Assembly: GCF_023151555.2 (NCBI RefSeq)
Contig: NZ_CP100425.1
Span: forward strand, 3,162,001-3,226,000
From: Photobacterium sp. CCB-ST2H9
GTDB lineage: Bacteria; Pseudomonadota; Gammaproteobacteria; Enterobacterales; Vibrionaceae
DNA: 64,000 nucleotides
Direction: 5' to 3'
In this document: piece by piece, positions 37,429 to 45,095 of the stretch
How the letters are laid out: every line of letters begins with the position of its first letter
Numbering within the stretch: the first letter of the stretch is position 1
The notes under the pieces: model-generated
Seen by the model: only the letters and a program-made list of their open reading frames with translations
What the model was told of the DNA's origin: nothing
The model's database searches: none
Position numbers and translations under genes: made by a program

Positions 37429-37922
37429 AACTTCATAATCCAGATGACGGCCACCGACTGCTGACGCACGTCGACGTTGCCGTGGTTGTGAGACTGCCCG
37501 CCGCCCGGTGTGCTCACTTGGGTACTGGCATTGTGCAGCCGTAAACCCAGTGTCCGGGGCGATGAACGCCCGGTCTCCGCGTACGCACTCCAGCCGTTAT
37601 TCGGGATCGACCGATTGGCAACCCCCGCATTGGTGATGCCGGAGATTTGAAAGTTACTGGTGCGTTGATAGATCATGGACGAGCTGGGAAGCTGGGTGGA
37701 TGACAGGGTGTGATTCCCTGTCGCCCGGCTGTCCGCCCCGAAAGTCTCGTTCGGACTGTAGGACCGGCCCGCACCGACCACCGCCCGATCGCACATATCC
37801 GGTGTCCCGTTTTCACCATCACAGAGCACCCAGCCCAGCGGGATAGATTCAAGCGTGCCGTTATGGATCTTGATATCACCGCTTTTCCAGCTTCCGGCGC
37901 TGCCGCCGTGTAACCTAGCCAT
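37425..37922 (-). CDS. Receptor-binding/tail-fibre-like collar domain protein
   Basis: This 165-residue protein has a tail-collar-like N-terminal motif (GTLESIPLGWVLCDGENGTP followed by a DRAVVGAG-type loop). A serine-, asparagine- and glycine-rich C-terminal region follows, including a GGGQSHNHG histidine-rich stretch. Such domains form fibre tips in tailed phages. In a tailless virus it is most simply the host-recognition part of the vertex spike. The start at 37922 is chosen because GGAGGT lies six bases upstream. A longer frame lacks such a site and overlaps the upstream gene more. Confidence 0.75.
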   Translation of the reverse strand: MARLHGGSAGSWKSGDIKIHNGTLESIPLGWVLCDGENGTPDMCDRAVVGAGRSYSPNETFGADSRATGNHTLSSTQLPSSSMIYQRTSNFQISGITNAGVANRSIPNNGWSAYAETGRSSPRTLGLRLHNASTQVSTPGGGQSHNHGNVDVRQQSVAVIWIMKL

Positions 37923-38736
37923 GGCGCACCTCCGCCAGTGTCCGGACTGTGGCCCCTTCCACCGCATAGGCGAACACCGCCGCCCCGGTTTCCAGCGTCA
38001 TGGACTCCCCCGCGGCGATATAAATCCCGCTCAGGTTGTCCACCCCTTCCCCGCCCACATAAAGCCCCCGGTCGGTTTGAACCAGTACAGACTGGCGCGT
38101 GTTGTCCGCCTCAATCAGCACAGTGCTGACCGTCGGGTCTAACGTGGTTGCGGCACTGACCAGCCTGTCACTGCTCGCCACCGCAACCAGCCCGCTGACC
38201 TGCTGCACCTGCGGCAGATTGCCAATCTCCACCTGACCGCTAACGGTTTGCACCGCGGGCAAATTGGTGATCGCCACCTCCCCTTGCACCGCCTGCACAT
38301 CCGGCAAATTGCCTACGATGACCTTTCCGCTCACAGGCTGCACCGCGGGCCAGTTCCCAACGGACACCGGGGCCGAAAACGACACAGGCACCGTCTGCTG
38401 AATGGCATCAATGGTCACGGGTTCGCGGATGCTGTGCACCTCGACCGCGCCGCTAATTGCCACCGCGTCAGACTGGGTGTTCACCGGGATATCGGTCAGC
38501 TGATACTTGAGGGTGACCGCCGCCTGATGGTGGTTGTACAGTTCGATGGTCTCGAAGCCACCCAGCGGCACCACATCGTTTTTCTTCAGCTCGGTCCCGA
38601 CTTCCCGGTTTTGGGTTTTCGCCAGCAAGGTGACGGTGTGGGAGCAGTCACGAATGAGCAGGTACTGGCTGACAGCCGAGATAATTTTCTCTCCGGCCTG
38701 TAGCTGTACTTCGATGATTTTCTGTGTCTGATACAT
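37915..38736 (-). CDS. Probable vertex spike protein with 15-residue repeats
   Basis: This 273-residue protein has an N-terminal beta-rich domain (about 1-100) that could attach to the capsid vertex. A repeat region follows at about 125-187. Four consecutive 15-residue units of the form V-x-I/V-x-N-L/W-P-x-V-Q-x-V-x-G are seen, for example VIVGNLPDVQAVQGE and VAITNLPAVQTVSGQ. A C-terminal beta domain ends the protein. Regular 15-residue repeats recall beta-spiral fibre shafts such as that of adenovirus, so a trimeric spike shaft is inferred. It overlaps the receptor-binding gene by 8 bases. Confidence 0.65.
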   Translation of the reverse strand: MYQTQKIIEVQLQAGEKIISAVSQYLLIRDCSHTVTLLAKTQNREVGTELKKNDVVPLGGFETIELYNHHQAAVTLKYQLTDIPVNTQSDAVAISGAVEVHSIREPVTIDAIQQTVPVSFSAPVSVGNWPAVQPVSGKVIVGNLPDVQAVQGEVAITNLPAVQTVSGQVEIGNLPQVQQVSGLVAVASSDRLVSAATTLDPTVSTVLIEADNTRQSVLVQTDRGLYVGGEGVDNLSGIYIAAGESMTLETGAAVFAYAVEGATVRTLAEVRHG

Positions 38737-38739
38737 CCG

Positions 38740-39198
38740 TTACCTCTTGAGCAAAACAACCAGCAATACCAAGCCAATGACCGCCGCAAAGGCCATCATG
38801 ACGCGGGTGTTCAGTTGCCCGATATCACTAGCGCCCCCGGTGTTCGCGCTGGCGTTGATACTGTTCGCCAGCTGCATGGACTGTGTCGCCAGATTGCTCT
38901 GGTTTGATGCCATGCCGCCGAGGGAATTCAGCGCCCCGTTGAAGGTTTCCAGCCCGAAAGTGAAGGCATCATTCAACGCGGAACTGTTCGCCGCCAATGC
39001 ATTCGAGCCAAGGGTCATGGCATCACTGGCCATTTCCCCCGCCGCTTCCATGGCCCCGTGATCCGTCATGGTCAAGGTGCCACTGATACCGCTGAGCATC
39101 ATCCCGCTGTTGTCACCGCTCACGCCCATGCTGTTGGAGGTATTGGTGCTCTGGTTAATGTTCTGGTTGGTACTCTTTTTTGAACTGAGGAGACCCAT
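38740..39198 (-). CDS. Tail-anchored virion membrane protein (152 residues)
   Basis: The N-terminal 125 residues are polar, rich in Asn, Ser, Ala and Met and lacking charge. They are followed by one C-terminal membrane span (MMAFAAVIGLVLLVVLL) and a KR end. It is one of a row of small proteins with the same layout next to the capsid gene. In PM2 such proteins (P3 to P10) populate the internal membrane and link it to the capsid. The specific counterpart cannot be named. Confidence 0.65.
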   Translation of the reverse strand: MGLLSSKKSTNQNINQSTNTSNSMGVSGDNSGMMLSGISGTLTMTDHGAMEAAGEMASDAMTLGSNALAANSSALNDAFTFGLETFNGALNSLGGMASNQSNLATQSMQLANSINASANTGGASDIGQLNTRVMMAFAAVIGLVLLVVLLKR

Positions 39199-39199
39199 A

Positions 39200-39472
39200 T
39201 CAGCGCCCCTTCATGTAGAAAAACAGCAGCACCATGGCGGCAATCGCGACCACAATCAGGGTGTAGTTCGTGGACTTGGCCCCGAAGGTCACGCCCCCCG
39301 CTTCAAAGTTCATTTCAACCGGGCCGTTGGTCGTGGTCATCGGCCCGCTGTCACTTACCGACTCCAGCGCACCAAACGCCCCGGACATATCCATGCCGGG
39401 AAAGCCCATACTGGCCCCGGCGGCCGTCCCGGCCAGACTGGCTAAACCGCCTCCTGAAGATGCATCACTCAC
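39200..39472 (-). CDS. Tail-anchored virion membrane protein (90 residues)
   Basis: A glycine-, serine- and methionine-rich N-terminal part is followed by a single C-terminal membrane span (YTLIVVAIAAMVLLFFYM) and KGR. It overlaps the preceding gene by 4 bases. The layout matches the internal-membrane proteins of corticoviruses; the exact role is unknown. Confidence 0.65.
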   Translation of the reverse strand: MSDASSGGGLASLAGTAAGASMGFPGMDMSGAFGALESVSDSGPMTTTNGPVEMNFEAGGVTFGAKSTNYTLIVVAIAAMVLLFFYMKGR

Positions 39473-39651
39473 AACACCCCCTTCTTACGAAAATAAATAA
39501 ACGCCAGTACCAGTACGATGACCCCCACGGCCACAACACCTGCACTCAAGTACTTGGTTCCGTCGGCGGCGGTATACCCGAGGGAGCCACCCACAAGGGC
39601 ACCGCTGCCCCACAACACCCCACCGCCGATTAATAAAGGGACTAATGGCAT
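39469..39651 (-). CDS. Small virion membrane protein with two hydrophobic segments (60 residues)
   Basis: This almost wholly hydrophobic protein has a glycine-rich N-terminal segment (PLLIGGGVLWGSGALVGGS) and a strong C-terminal span (AGVVAVGVIVLVLAFIYF), ending RKKGVL. It lies between other membrane-protein genes, 2 bases after the 88-residue gene, and is predicted to sit in the virion membrane. Confidence 0.65.
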   Translation of the reverse strand: MPLVPLLIGGGVLWGSGALVGGSLGYTAADGTKYLSAGVVAVGVIVLVLAFIYFRKKGVL

Positions 39652-39653
39652 GT

Positions 39654-39920
39654 CTACCTCCGCATAATCAGAACGATGACCAACAGCAGGACAACCGCCC
39701 CACCGATGATCCAGCCATAAGACATTGACTGGGGTTGGGGCTGGGTGATTTTGGCCGTATTGCCCGTCTCGTTTGCAACCGGGTCTTGGGTGCTGTTCGG
39801 GGTCGGTTTGCTGGCAAGGTATTCATTCCACCAATTGCCCGCGAAATCCGTCGTGTCGTCCCATGCTCCGCCCAGCATTTCACTGCCCTTATCGACAGCA
39901 TTATTCAGCCAATCCAGCAT
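39654..39920 (-). CDS. Tail-anchored virion membrane protein (88 residues)
   Basis: An amphipathic acidic N-terminal part (MLDWLNNAVDKGSEMLGG) is followed by a proline/glutamine-rich linker and one C-terminal span (GWIIGGAVVLLLVIVLIM) ending RR. It is the first gene after the major capsid gene, 9 bases away. This suggests an abundant structural role, such as bridging the membrane and the capsid. Confidence 0.65.
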   Translation of the reverse strand: MLDWLNNAVDKGSEMLGGAWDDTTDFAGNWWNEYLASKPTPNSTQDPVANETGNTAKITQPQPQSMSYGWIIGGAVVLLLVIVLIMRR

Positions 39921-39929
39921 TCAGCCCCC

Positions 39930-40829
39930 TTAGCCCGCGACCTGTGCCGCCGTGCGCTCAACGTCCAGATATTCCGTAATCACGGTCACGCTGCCCGCAG
40001 GCTTGCTGGTCTTGAAGGTGAACAGCAGCTCTTTGGCCCGCGCCGTCGGGAACATTTCATTGCGGATAAAACCACGCATCAGAAAGTCCAGATGGAACAT
40101 ACCCTGCTGCCACATCAGATCATTACGGTTCGCCATGTAGCACTCACGCCATGCCGTGGTCTCATAGGCCACGTTGTCATCACGCTTGATTTCCAGCTCT
40201 TCGATGGCGTCGGTCATGAAATGCATGCGGCGAATGCTGCGCTTCATGTCGTTCGGCAGGGTGTTAAAGGTGTTGGTGCCCTGCGCTGGCATATCAATCT
40301 GCAAGCGCTCGATACGCGGCAGGTACATACGCACCGCCTGCGGGGTGTTCACCTCAGCGATCACTTCGAGGGTCGGCATTTCCGGGTCACCTTCTTTCTT
40401 CGCGCCAATATCCACCTGAATCTGAAGGGACTCACCCAGCATGGTGACCAGTGAGGTCAGTTGCTGGCCGTCTTTCAGCTTCAGGGACAGGTCGGCAAAG
40501 GACACGATGAAAACCTGCTCACCCTGCGGTGCAAGGGCTGCGGGAACGTCCATCTGCTTGTACTGCTCCAGCGTCTGGAAGAAGGTCGCCGGAATACCGC
40601 TGATAAAAGCGTTACTGTTCAGGCGAAACGTGATTTCCAGCCGTTCAAGGGGCAGGTTGGTGTTAAACATGAACGCATCAAACGTCTGGCCTGTCGGCAC
40701 TGTCAGCGTTGAGCGGCCGTTATAGGTCACACCGCTGAAGCTCGACAGCTTCAGTTTCTTGACCCCTTGGTATTTGTAATTGGCAATGGCTTGCGCCTGC
40801 GCTTCTGGCGTTACTGCGACAACACTCAT
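39930..40829 (-). CDS. Major capsid protein, PM2 P2-like double jelly-roll
   Basis: This protein of about 299 residues is related by eye to PM2 P2, in order along its length. VPTGQTFDAF corresponds to LPIGQTYEVI, and LQIQVDIGAKKEGDPEMPTL to the CEIKFDIDEAAAGPKL region. WRECYMANRNDLMWQQGMFH corresponds to the WRDLLKKADNDYILEQYGKA region, and HLDFLMRG to TIDFMLEG. P2 forms pseudo-hexagonal trimers of two jelly-rolls. The ATG at 40829 follows a GGGTGG site, and a GTG four codons earlier is less likely. A small membrane-protein gene ends 2 bases before it. Confidence 0.82.
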   Translation of the reverse strand: MSVVAVTPEAQAQAIANYKYQGVKKLKLSSFSGVTYNGRSTLTVPTGQTFDAFMFNTNLPLERLEITFRLNSNAFISGIPATFFQTLEQYKQMDVPAALAPQGEQVFIVSFADLSLKLKDGQQLTSLVTMLGESLQIQVDIGAKKEGDPEMPTLEVIAEVNTPQAVRMYLPRIERLQIDMPAQGTNTFNTLPNDMKRSIRRMHFMTDAIEELEIKRDDNVAYETTAWRECYMANRNDLMWQQGMFHLDFLMRGFIRNEMFPTARAKELLFTFKTSKPAGSVTVITEYLDVERTAAQVAG

Positions 40830-40831
40830 GA

Positions 40832-40957
40832 TTAGAACCACCCGTTACCGTAAATTGTTTCTTTGATTTTTTTCAGACTGGAGACGTTGTTGATCACTGC
40901 GATAATCACCAGCGTGACCAGTACCGTCATCAGCAACACTTTGTGCTCTTTTTTCAT
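40832..40957 (-). CDS. Small single-span membrane protein upstream of the capsid gene (41 residues)
   Basis: The protein starts MKKEHKVLLMTVLVTLVIIA, one membrane span after a basic N-terminus, and ends in a short polar tail. An AAAGGAA ribosome-binding site precedes the ATG, and the stop lies 2 bases before the capsid gene start. It is probably another virion membrane protein. Confidence 0.65.
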   Translation of the reverse strand: MKKEHKVLLMTVLVTLVIIAVINNVSSLKKIKETIYGNGWF

Positions 40958-41039
40958 AGCGTTCCTTTGTGTGGTTGGAAAATAGCGCCGTATTGGCAGG
41001 GCTATGAAAACGACTTTCGGCAGGGTTGAAAATGAGAAG

Positions 41040-41073
41040 AAACCTATAGGTTGAACGGGTAACCTATAGGTTT
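41040..41073. promoter_or_regulatory. Twin 12-bp palindromes before the capsid operon
   Basis: Two copies of the perfect palindrome AACCTATAGGTT (41041-41052 and 41061-41072) are separated by 8 bases and together form a 13-bp inverted repeat. It lies in the 130-base gap between the ATPase gene and the capsid operon. It could be an operator for a dimeric regulator of late transcription, or a hairpin ending the upstream transcript. Confidence 0.5.
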
Positions 41074-41087
41074 AGATGTGAGGTAGG

Positions 41088-41870
41088 TCACGCAGCTTTT
41101 TGGCTGTTTTTCCGGTAGGTCAGGGAAACTTTCCGGCCTGTCTGGCAGTTCAGTGCCCCTTTGCGGTAGTTGCCCACCCCGTCCTCAACGTGGATGAAAT
41201 CCGCGATCGGTTTATTGATTTCCAGCTTGTTCATTTTGGCCGAGCGCAAGGCCGCAATGTCTGCCACAGGCACGGATTTCGCATCCGACAAATACTTCGC
41301 ATCATTCATCGAATTGACCGCGCACAGATACCATGTCGGGGACTGGGTGGTGATGGTTTTCGGCACCTCCTGCCCCCGCTGGAATACTGTGGTGACGATG
41401 CCACCATACTGACGGGCACCGCGCAACAGCTCTCCGGTTTTCCCCTTCAGGGTGCCCGCCGTGGGCGAGCAGGACGCCAGTTCTTCAATGCAGATTTCAA
41501 GGGGGGCTTTGCGGCCATCCAGTACAGACCACACCGCCGCCGAGAAGAATTCCAGTTCATCAAACACCAAATCCGCCGGGATGTAGGCAATCTTAAAAGC
41601 ACTGTGGCCCTGACGGGCTTTGACCAGTGCCTTGAGGAAATCCGCTTTCGAGTGGTAGCCCCGCACCTGCTGGCCCTGAAAGGGTTTCCCGGCGTAGTTC
41701 TCATAAGGGTCAAAGAACACCGCCTGCGCCTTGGCGGTGATGAATTTCCCGTGCTTGACCAGTGAGGTTTTCCCGCTGCCCGTACCGCCGATAATGACCC
41801 GGTGCAACGGGTCAAGATGGGTGTTGGAATTCTTAGGCCGCGGCAAGTTCAGGATCGGCTTTTTCGCCAT
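41088..41870 (-). CDS. Genome-packaging ATPase, FtsK/HerA-like (PM2 P9-type)
   Basis: This 260-residue P-loop protein has Walker A GGTGSGKT at 28-35 and a hydrophobic strand with acidic residues (PLEICIEELAS) as probable Walker B. A QRGQEVPKTITTQSPT stretch may supply sensor residues. Membrane-containing double jelly-roll viruses (PRD1, PM2) carry an ATPase of this fold near the capsid gene, used to pump DNA into the shell. There is no terminase nuclease domain. The start overlaps the preceding gene by 38 bases, and the next in-frame ATG is far downstream, past the P-loop. Confidence 0.82.
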   Translation of the reverse strand: MAKKPILNLPRPKNSNTHLDPLHRVIIGGTGSGKTSLVKHGKFITAKAQAVFFDPYENYAGKPFQGQQVRGYHSKADFLKALVKARQGHSAFKIAYIPADLVFDELEFFSAAVWSVLDGRKAPLEICIEELASCSPTAGTLKGKTGELLRGARQYGGIVTTVFQRGQEVPKTITTQSPTWYLCAVNSMNDAKYLSDAKSVPVADIAALRSAKMNKLEINKPIADFIHVEDGVGNYRKGALNCQTGRKVSLTYRKNSQKAA

Positions 41871-42345
41871 CGTCCACCTCCTGCTGTTCCTGCGCTTCGG
41901 CCAGTTGGGCGCGCTTCTCCGCCCGAAGCCCTTTCACCTGACGGGCCGTGACGCCGCCCAGACCGACCACGGCCACCAAGAAGAGGATTTCTTCTTTGTA
42001 CTGGCCGAGCCAGTTCAGCCACGTTGCCCCGTGTTTCTGCATCAAAGGCCCGGCAGCTTTGAGCACTTTACCCTTGGCTTTCTCGTCGTATTCAAAGTCC
42101 ATGCCGATGGCAAAGCTGATCGCCTGCTCAGACAGGACAAAACCCAAGTCCAGCAAATCAACCGCCGCTTCTGCCGCGTCGTCATCATTGGCGGCGTCCT
42201 GCGCCACGTCATCCGGCTCCGGGGTTTCCTGTGATTCGAGCTGCTGAATCGCCGCGCCCCAGTCCGACCAATCATCCACTGTGGGCTGCTCTTCCGGGAG
42301 ACCGAACATCTCAGTTTGTTGCAAGTTTTCCGCTGTCGCTGTCAT
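41833..42345 (-). CDS. Prophage membrane protein of unknown function (170 residues)
   Basis: An acidic, disordered N-terminal part (about 1-60, rich in Asp, Glu, Ala and Gln) is followed by a helical segment. One membrane span lies near residues 122-138 (ILFLVAVVGLGGVTA), and the C-terminus is charged and helical. It is co-directional with the ATPase gene and overlaps it. It may be a virion or packaging-associated membrane protein. I do not recognise the family. Confidence 0.6.
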   Translation of the reverse strand: MTATAENLQQTEMFGLPEEQPTVDDWSDWGAAIQQLESQETPEPDDVAQDAANDDDAAEAAVDLLDLGFVLSEQAISFAIGMDFEYDEKAKGKVLKAAGPLMQKHGATWLNWLGQYKEEILFLVAVVGLGGVTARQVKGLRAEKRAQLAEAQEQQEVDDGEKADPELAAA

Positions 42346-42817
42346 CTTTTTTTCCTTTACTCAGACCAATCAAAATCATTACCAGTACAAATAACCCGAT
42401 GAACCACGGATACAGGGTTTTCCAGTGGATTTTCGGGGTGTTTTTCTCCGGCTCTGTCTCCGGCTCCGTTAACGCTGGAAACCCGTCATCACTGGTTTGG
42501 GAAACGCTCACGGGGTGCGTTTCGATAACGGTTTGAACCGACTCTTTTGTGGTTTCCCTGACGGTTTCAATGGGCGCTACCCCCAGTTCCTGAACCGTTT
42601 CCACTTTGTGCTTTTCAATGTATTCATGCATGGCACTGCTGTTTGTACTGTTCCCGCACCGGGGGCAGCGATAATAGAGCTTGCCGATGTTGCGGGGGTT
42701 CTTCGGCGGCTCGCCGGATTCCATCAGGCGGTGCTCCCCGGTCATGTGTACCGTGCAGACCTCGCCACAGTCCGGCACGGTGCAGCGGATATAACCGCGG
42801 GTCGGGTTCTTACTCAT
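42311..42817 (-). CDS. Zinc-ribbon, tail-anchored prophage protein (168 residues)
   Basis: The N-terminus has a probable zinc site: two cysteines in RCTVPDCGEVC and a second pair in YRCPRCGNS. A charged, threonine/glutamate-rich stalk and a C-terminal span (LYPWFIGLFVLVMILIGL) follow. A zinc-binding head on a membrane stalk suggests DNA or protein binding at the membrane. The start MSKNPTRG at 42817 is chosen because it overlaps the stop of the upstream short gene. The longer frame upstream reads out of phase through that gene. Confidence 0.65.
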   Translation of the reverse strand: MSKNPTRGYIRCTVPDCGEVCTVHMTGEHRLMESGEPPKNPRNIGKLYYRCPRCGNSTNSSAMHEYIEKHKVETVQELGVAPIETVRETTKESVQTVIETHPVSVSQTSDDGFPALTEPETEPEKNTPKIHWKTLYPWFIGLFVLVMILIGLSKGKKDDSDSGKLATN

Positions 42818-42947
42818 CTTCGCCCCCGGCCAGTTGTGCCAGGCGGGCTTGCACTTCGGCCCGATAGCCGGCACGGGCTTTCGCGCTGATCCCGTCGAGC
42901 ATTTCCAGCTTTTCGAAGAAATCACCCGGCAGGCCGATGGCCTCCAA
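42810..42947 (-). CDS. Short acidic-helical frame before the zinc-ribbon gene (TTG start or frameshifted tail)
   Basis: The frame from the TTG at 42947 encodes 45 residues (EAIGLPGDFFEKLEMLDGIS and on, ending GGEDE). It ends overlapping the next gene's ATG by 8 bases, which is normal coupling for this operon. There is no good start codon or ribosome-binding site. The 65-residue gene before it ends in a poor-looking tail (LPELGGHRPAG). A shift of one base near 42960 would join both into one protein of about 100 residues. So this is either a separate tiny gene or the second half of a frameshifted gene. Confidence 0.45.
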   Translation of the reverse strand: MEAIGLPGDFFEKLEMLDGISAKARAGYRAEVQARLAQLAGGEDE

Positions 42948-43119
42948 GCTCAGGGAGCCGCCGCAACATCACGGCAGAAACCTTTTTCACCAGCACTTTC
43001 ATATCCAGTGCCTTGAGCTTTTCAATCTCCGCTTTCACCTCCACTGACAGGGCTTCAGCGGTCTCAATGGCTTTTTCTGCGTGGCGTAGCTGCTCGGCGG
43101 TCATGGTTTGAATCATCAC
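42922..43119 (-). CDS. Small helical prophage protein (65 residues), possibly truncated by frameshift
   Basis: MMIQTMTAEQLRHAEKAIET begins a long amphipathic helix, probably a coiled coil, up to about residue 54. The last 11 residues (LPELGGHRPAG) look unlike the rest. The gene overlaps the end of the replication gene by 4 bases. See the short frame at 42810-42947 for the likely missing C-terminal half. Confidence 0.55.
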   Translation of the reverse strand: MMIQTMTAEQLRHAEKAIETAEALSVEVKAEIEKLKALDMKVLVKKVSAVMLRRLPELGGHRPAG

Positions 43120-44897
43120 AGTTCTCCTCTGGTCATCACGATTCGGTTGTTCGCCAGCTTGAGCTGGCAGTCTTTATCAATTGGCACTTTGGCCCCGGCC
43201 AACAGGGGATTTATCAGGCACTGCACCCCGGCAAGGCTCCATCCGGTCACCCGTTGAAGGTGCTCTCCGAGCTGGGAGTTACAGTTATTTTCAGTGCTCC
43301 AAGGGGAGCCGCTCCGCGACTCTAAAAGCGCCCCCAACTCAGACTTTTTCACTAATCGGTAAGTCTCACTGCAGGTCGCAATGAAGGTGCTCACCCCTTC
43401 TGAGAACCAGTGAAAGCCGATGGCTTTCTTCACGGTTTCGCCGTACTGGTTTTGTTTTTCTTCATAGGCCAGCCGGGCATCGGTGGCGAGCTGGCAAAAC
43501 AGCGACCACTTGGAGGAATCCGCCGCCTGTCGCAGGGCTTCGAGTTTGGGATCAATGCGGGTTTGCTCTTCCGTGGCCCGGCGCAGATGACGCCACAGGG
43601 ACACGGGTTCGCCGCCGAACTGCTGGAACTGGCGGATACGGTGCACGGACGCCCACGCCCGAACCCGAAACGCGCTTTCTTCGGCTTCGGTTTCCGGCAT
43701 GTGCTGGCCGTTGATGTTTTTGGAGACGTACTTCGCGATATACGCCGTTGCCCCGCCCTTGGCCGGGTCAGCTTCCTTAACGTCAAAGCGCGGGGAAATG
43801 TCCTGCCCCAGCTCGTCCCGGTCTTCAGCGGTTGCGACGCCGGAAATGATGTGAATCAGGGTGTCTTTGTCTTTCGGGTGGCAGAACAGGAAGTAATGAC
43901 CGTGACTGGTGCCGTCCTTGTGGGGCTCAGCCACGCGAAAGCCGAAGTAATGAATGTCTTCTTTGGCAATCAGGGCACGGGCCTGCGCCCACTGCTGCAT
44001 CAGATTACCGTGGCCTTCTTTGACGCTCGCGCCGTTCCACTTCTTCGAGTTGCGGTGATATTTGCTTGGCAGCGTCCATGTCAGGAACAACGCCGTATAA
44101 CCTAAATCCAGCGCCAGCTCTTCAAAGCCACGGGAGCGCACCATCATTTCAATCCGGCGGTTTTCCGGGTTGGCCGTGGTGCGTTTGATCACCTCTTCAA
44201 GGTCGAAGTGCTCCCCGGTAGCTTCGTTGTAAACGACGGTACTCTGGATGAACCGCTCCGCTTCACGCTGCTTGTTCTTCCAGTTCTGGAACGACGGATA
44301 GGAAATGTATTTGGACTGGTGCCCCTTGTCGCCAACGCGCTCAAGGGCAATCTGTGCGTACTCGATGTACTGGGAACGCAGGTGCATCAGGCGGCGCTCA
44401 ATCCATTCTTCAGACTGCATTTTCAGCACTGAAGCCGTGAGTTCTTGCTCGGCCCGTTCTTCTTCCATCTTGTCGCCCGGCATGACTGGCGGGTTGACGG
44501 AAATGGCAAGAAGGTTCTCAGCCAAGACCGCATAGATGTGCTTCATCGCAGAAAGAAAGCTGTCAAAAACCTGCGGGTCAATGTCCTGCATTGCCTGCAT
44601 ATTCTCATCAGCGACCAGACGGGCCAGCTGACGCACTGCCTCATCTTTCATCAGGATGTGGTGGGTCAGGCGCTCAGACTTGACCCGGTTGCGGAAGTCC
44701 ACAAAGGAAAACTTGTCTTCAATGAAGGGCGCGACTTTCAGACCGAACTTGACCGCCTCATCAGCGAAGCGGTCGAGATTGTCGCGGGTAGCCCCGCCGC
44801 GCTGCTGGCGGCTGGCTATTTTAGTGCGGATATCCTGACGGACGACTTGCGGGAGACGCTTTAAGAAATGACGAGTAAAAACAGTACCGTGTTGCAT
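43116..44897 (-). CDS. HUH rolling-circle replication initiation protein (gpA-like)
   Basis: This 593-residue protein should nick the viral origin and start rolling-circle replication. The two-histidine metal motif is in GTSHGHYFLF (histidines 332 and 334). The catalytic tyrosine motif is AYIAKYVSK (Tyr386 and Tyr390, two tyrosines three residues apart as in phage phiX174 gpA-type enzymes). PM2 uses its P12 protein in the same way. The large N-terminal region (1-270) is helical. The ATG overlaps the stop of the cysteine-containing 62-residue gene. The double-strand origin is expected inside the prophage and was not found by eye. Confidence 0.85.
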   Translation of the reverse strand: MQHGTVFTRHFLKRLPQVVRQDIRTKIASRQQRGGATRDNLDRFADEAVKFGLKVAPFIEDKFSFVDFRNRVKSERLTHHILMKDEAVRQLARLVADENMQAMQDIDPQVFDSFLSAMKHIYAVLAENLLAISVNPPVMPGDKMEEERAEQELTASVLKMQSEEWIERRLMHLRSQYIEYAQIALERVGDKGHQSKYISYPSFQNWKNKQREAERFIQSTVVYNEATGEHFDLEEVIKRTTANPENRRIEMMVRSRGFEELALDLGYTALFLTWTLPSKYHRNSKKWNGASVKEGHGNLMQQWAQARALIAKEDIHYFGFRVAEPHKDGTSHGHYFLFCHPKDKDTLIHIISGVATAEDRDELGQDISPRFDVKEADPAKGGATAYIAKYVSKNINGQHMPETEAEESAFRVRAWASVHRIRQFQQFGGEPVSLWRHLRRATEEQTRIDPKLEALRQAADSSKWSLFCQLATDARLAYEEKQNQYGETVKKAIGFHWFSEGVSTFIATCSETYRLVKKSELGALLESRSGSPWSTENNCNSQLGEHLQRVTGWSLAGVQCLINPLLAGAKVPIDKDCQLKLANNRIVMTRGEL

Positions 44898-45085
44898 TAC
44901 TCTTGAACCTCATAACAGCCGGACGGCGTACATTTGTAATTCAGCGGGCGGGGTGTGTAGGTGCGCTTTCGTATCCCGTGCTTTTCCCGCAATTTGCCCA
45001 GCAGGAACCGGGCACGCTGGCGTTTCTTCGGGTCAGGATTGACCATGCCAGCCATGTCAGGACAAGGGGCGTGAATCGGATCCAT
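44897..45085 (-). CDS. Small basic, cysteine-containing prophage protein (62 residues)
   Basis: This basic protein, rich in Arg and Lys, has scattered cysteines (HAPCPDMAG near the start; YKCTPSGCYEVQE at the end). A metal-binding or DNA-binding role is possible. It lies between the PrtN-like regulator and the replication gene, in the early operon, and its stop overlaps the replication gene's ATG (TAATG). No family is recognised. Confidence 0.6.
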   Translation of the reverse strand: MDPIHAPCPDMAGMVNPDPKKRQRARFLLGKLREKHGIRKRTYTPRPLNYKCTPSGCYEVQE

Positions 45086-45095
45086 GGTTGCCCCC

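Noticed and set aside
37915..38703. The repeated sequence of the spike gene as a CRISPR-like or DNA repeat array
   Set aside because: The units are 45 bases long, imperfect at the DNA level and in frame; they encode a 15-residue protein repeat.
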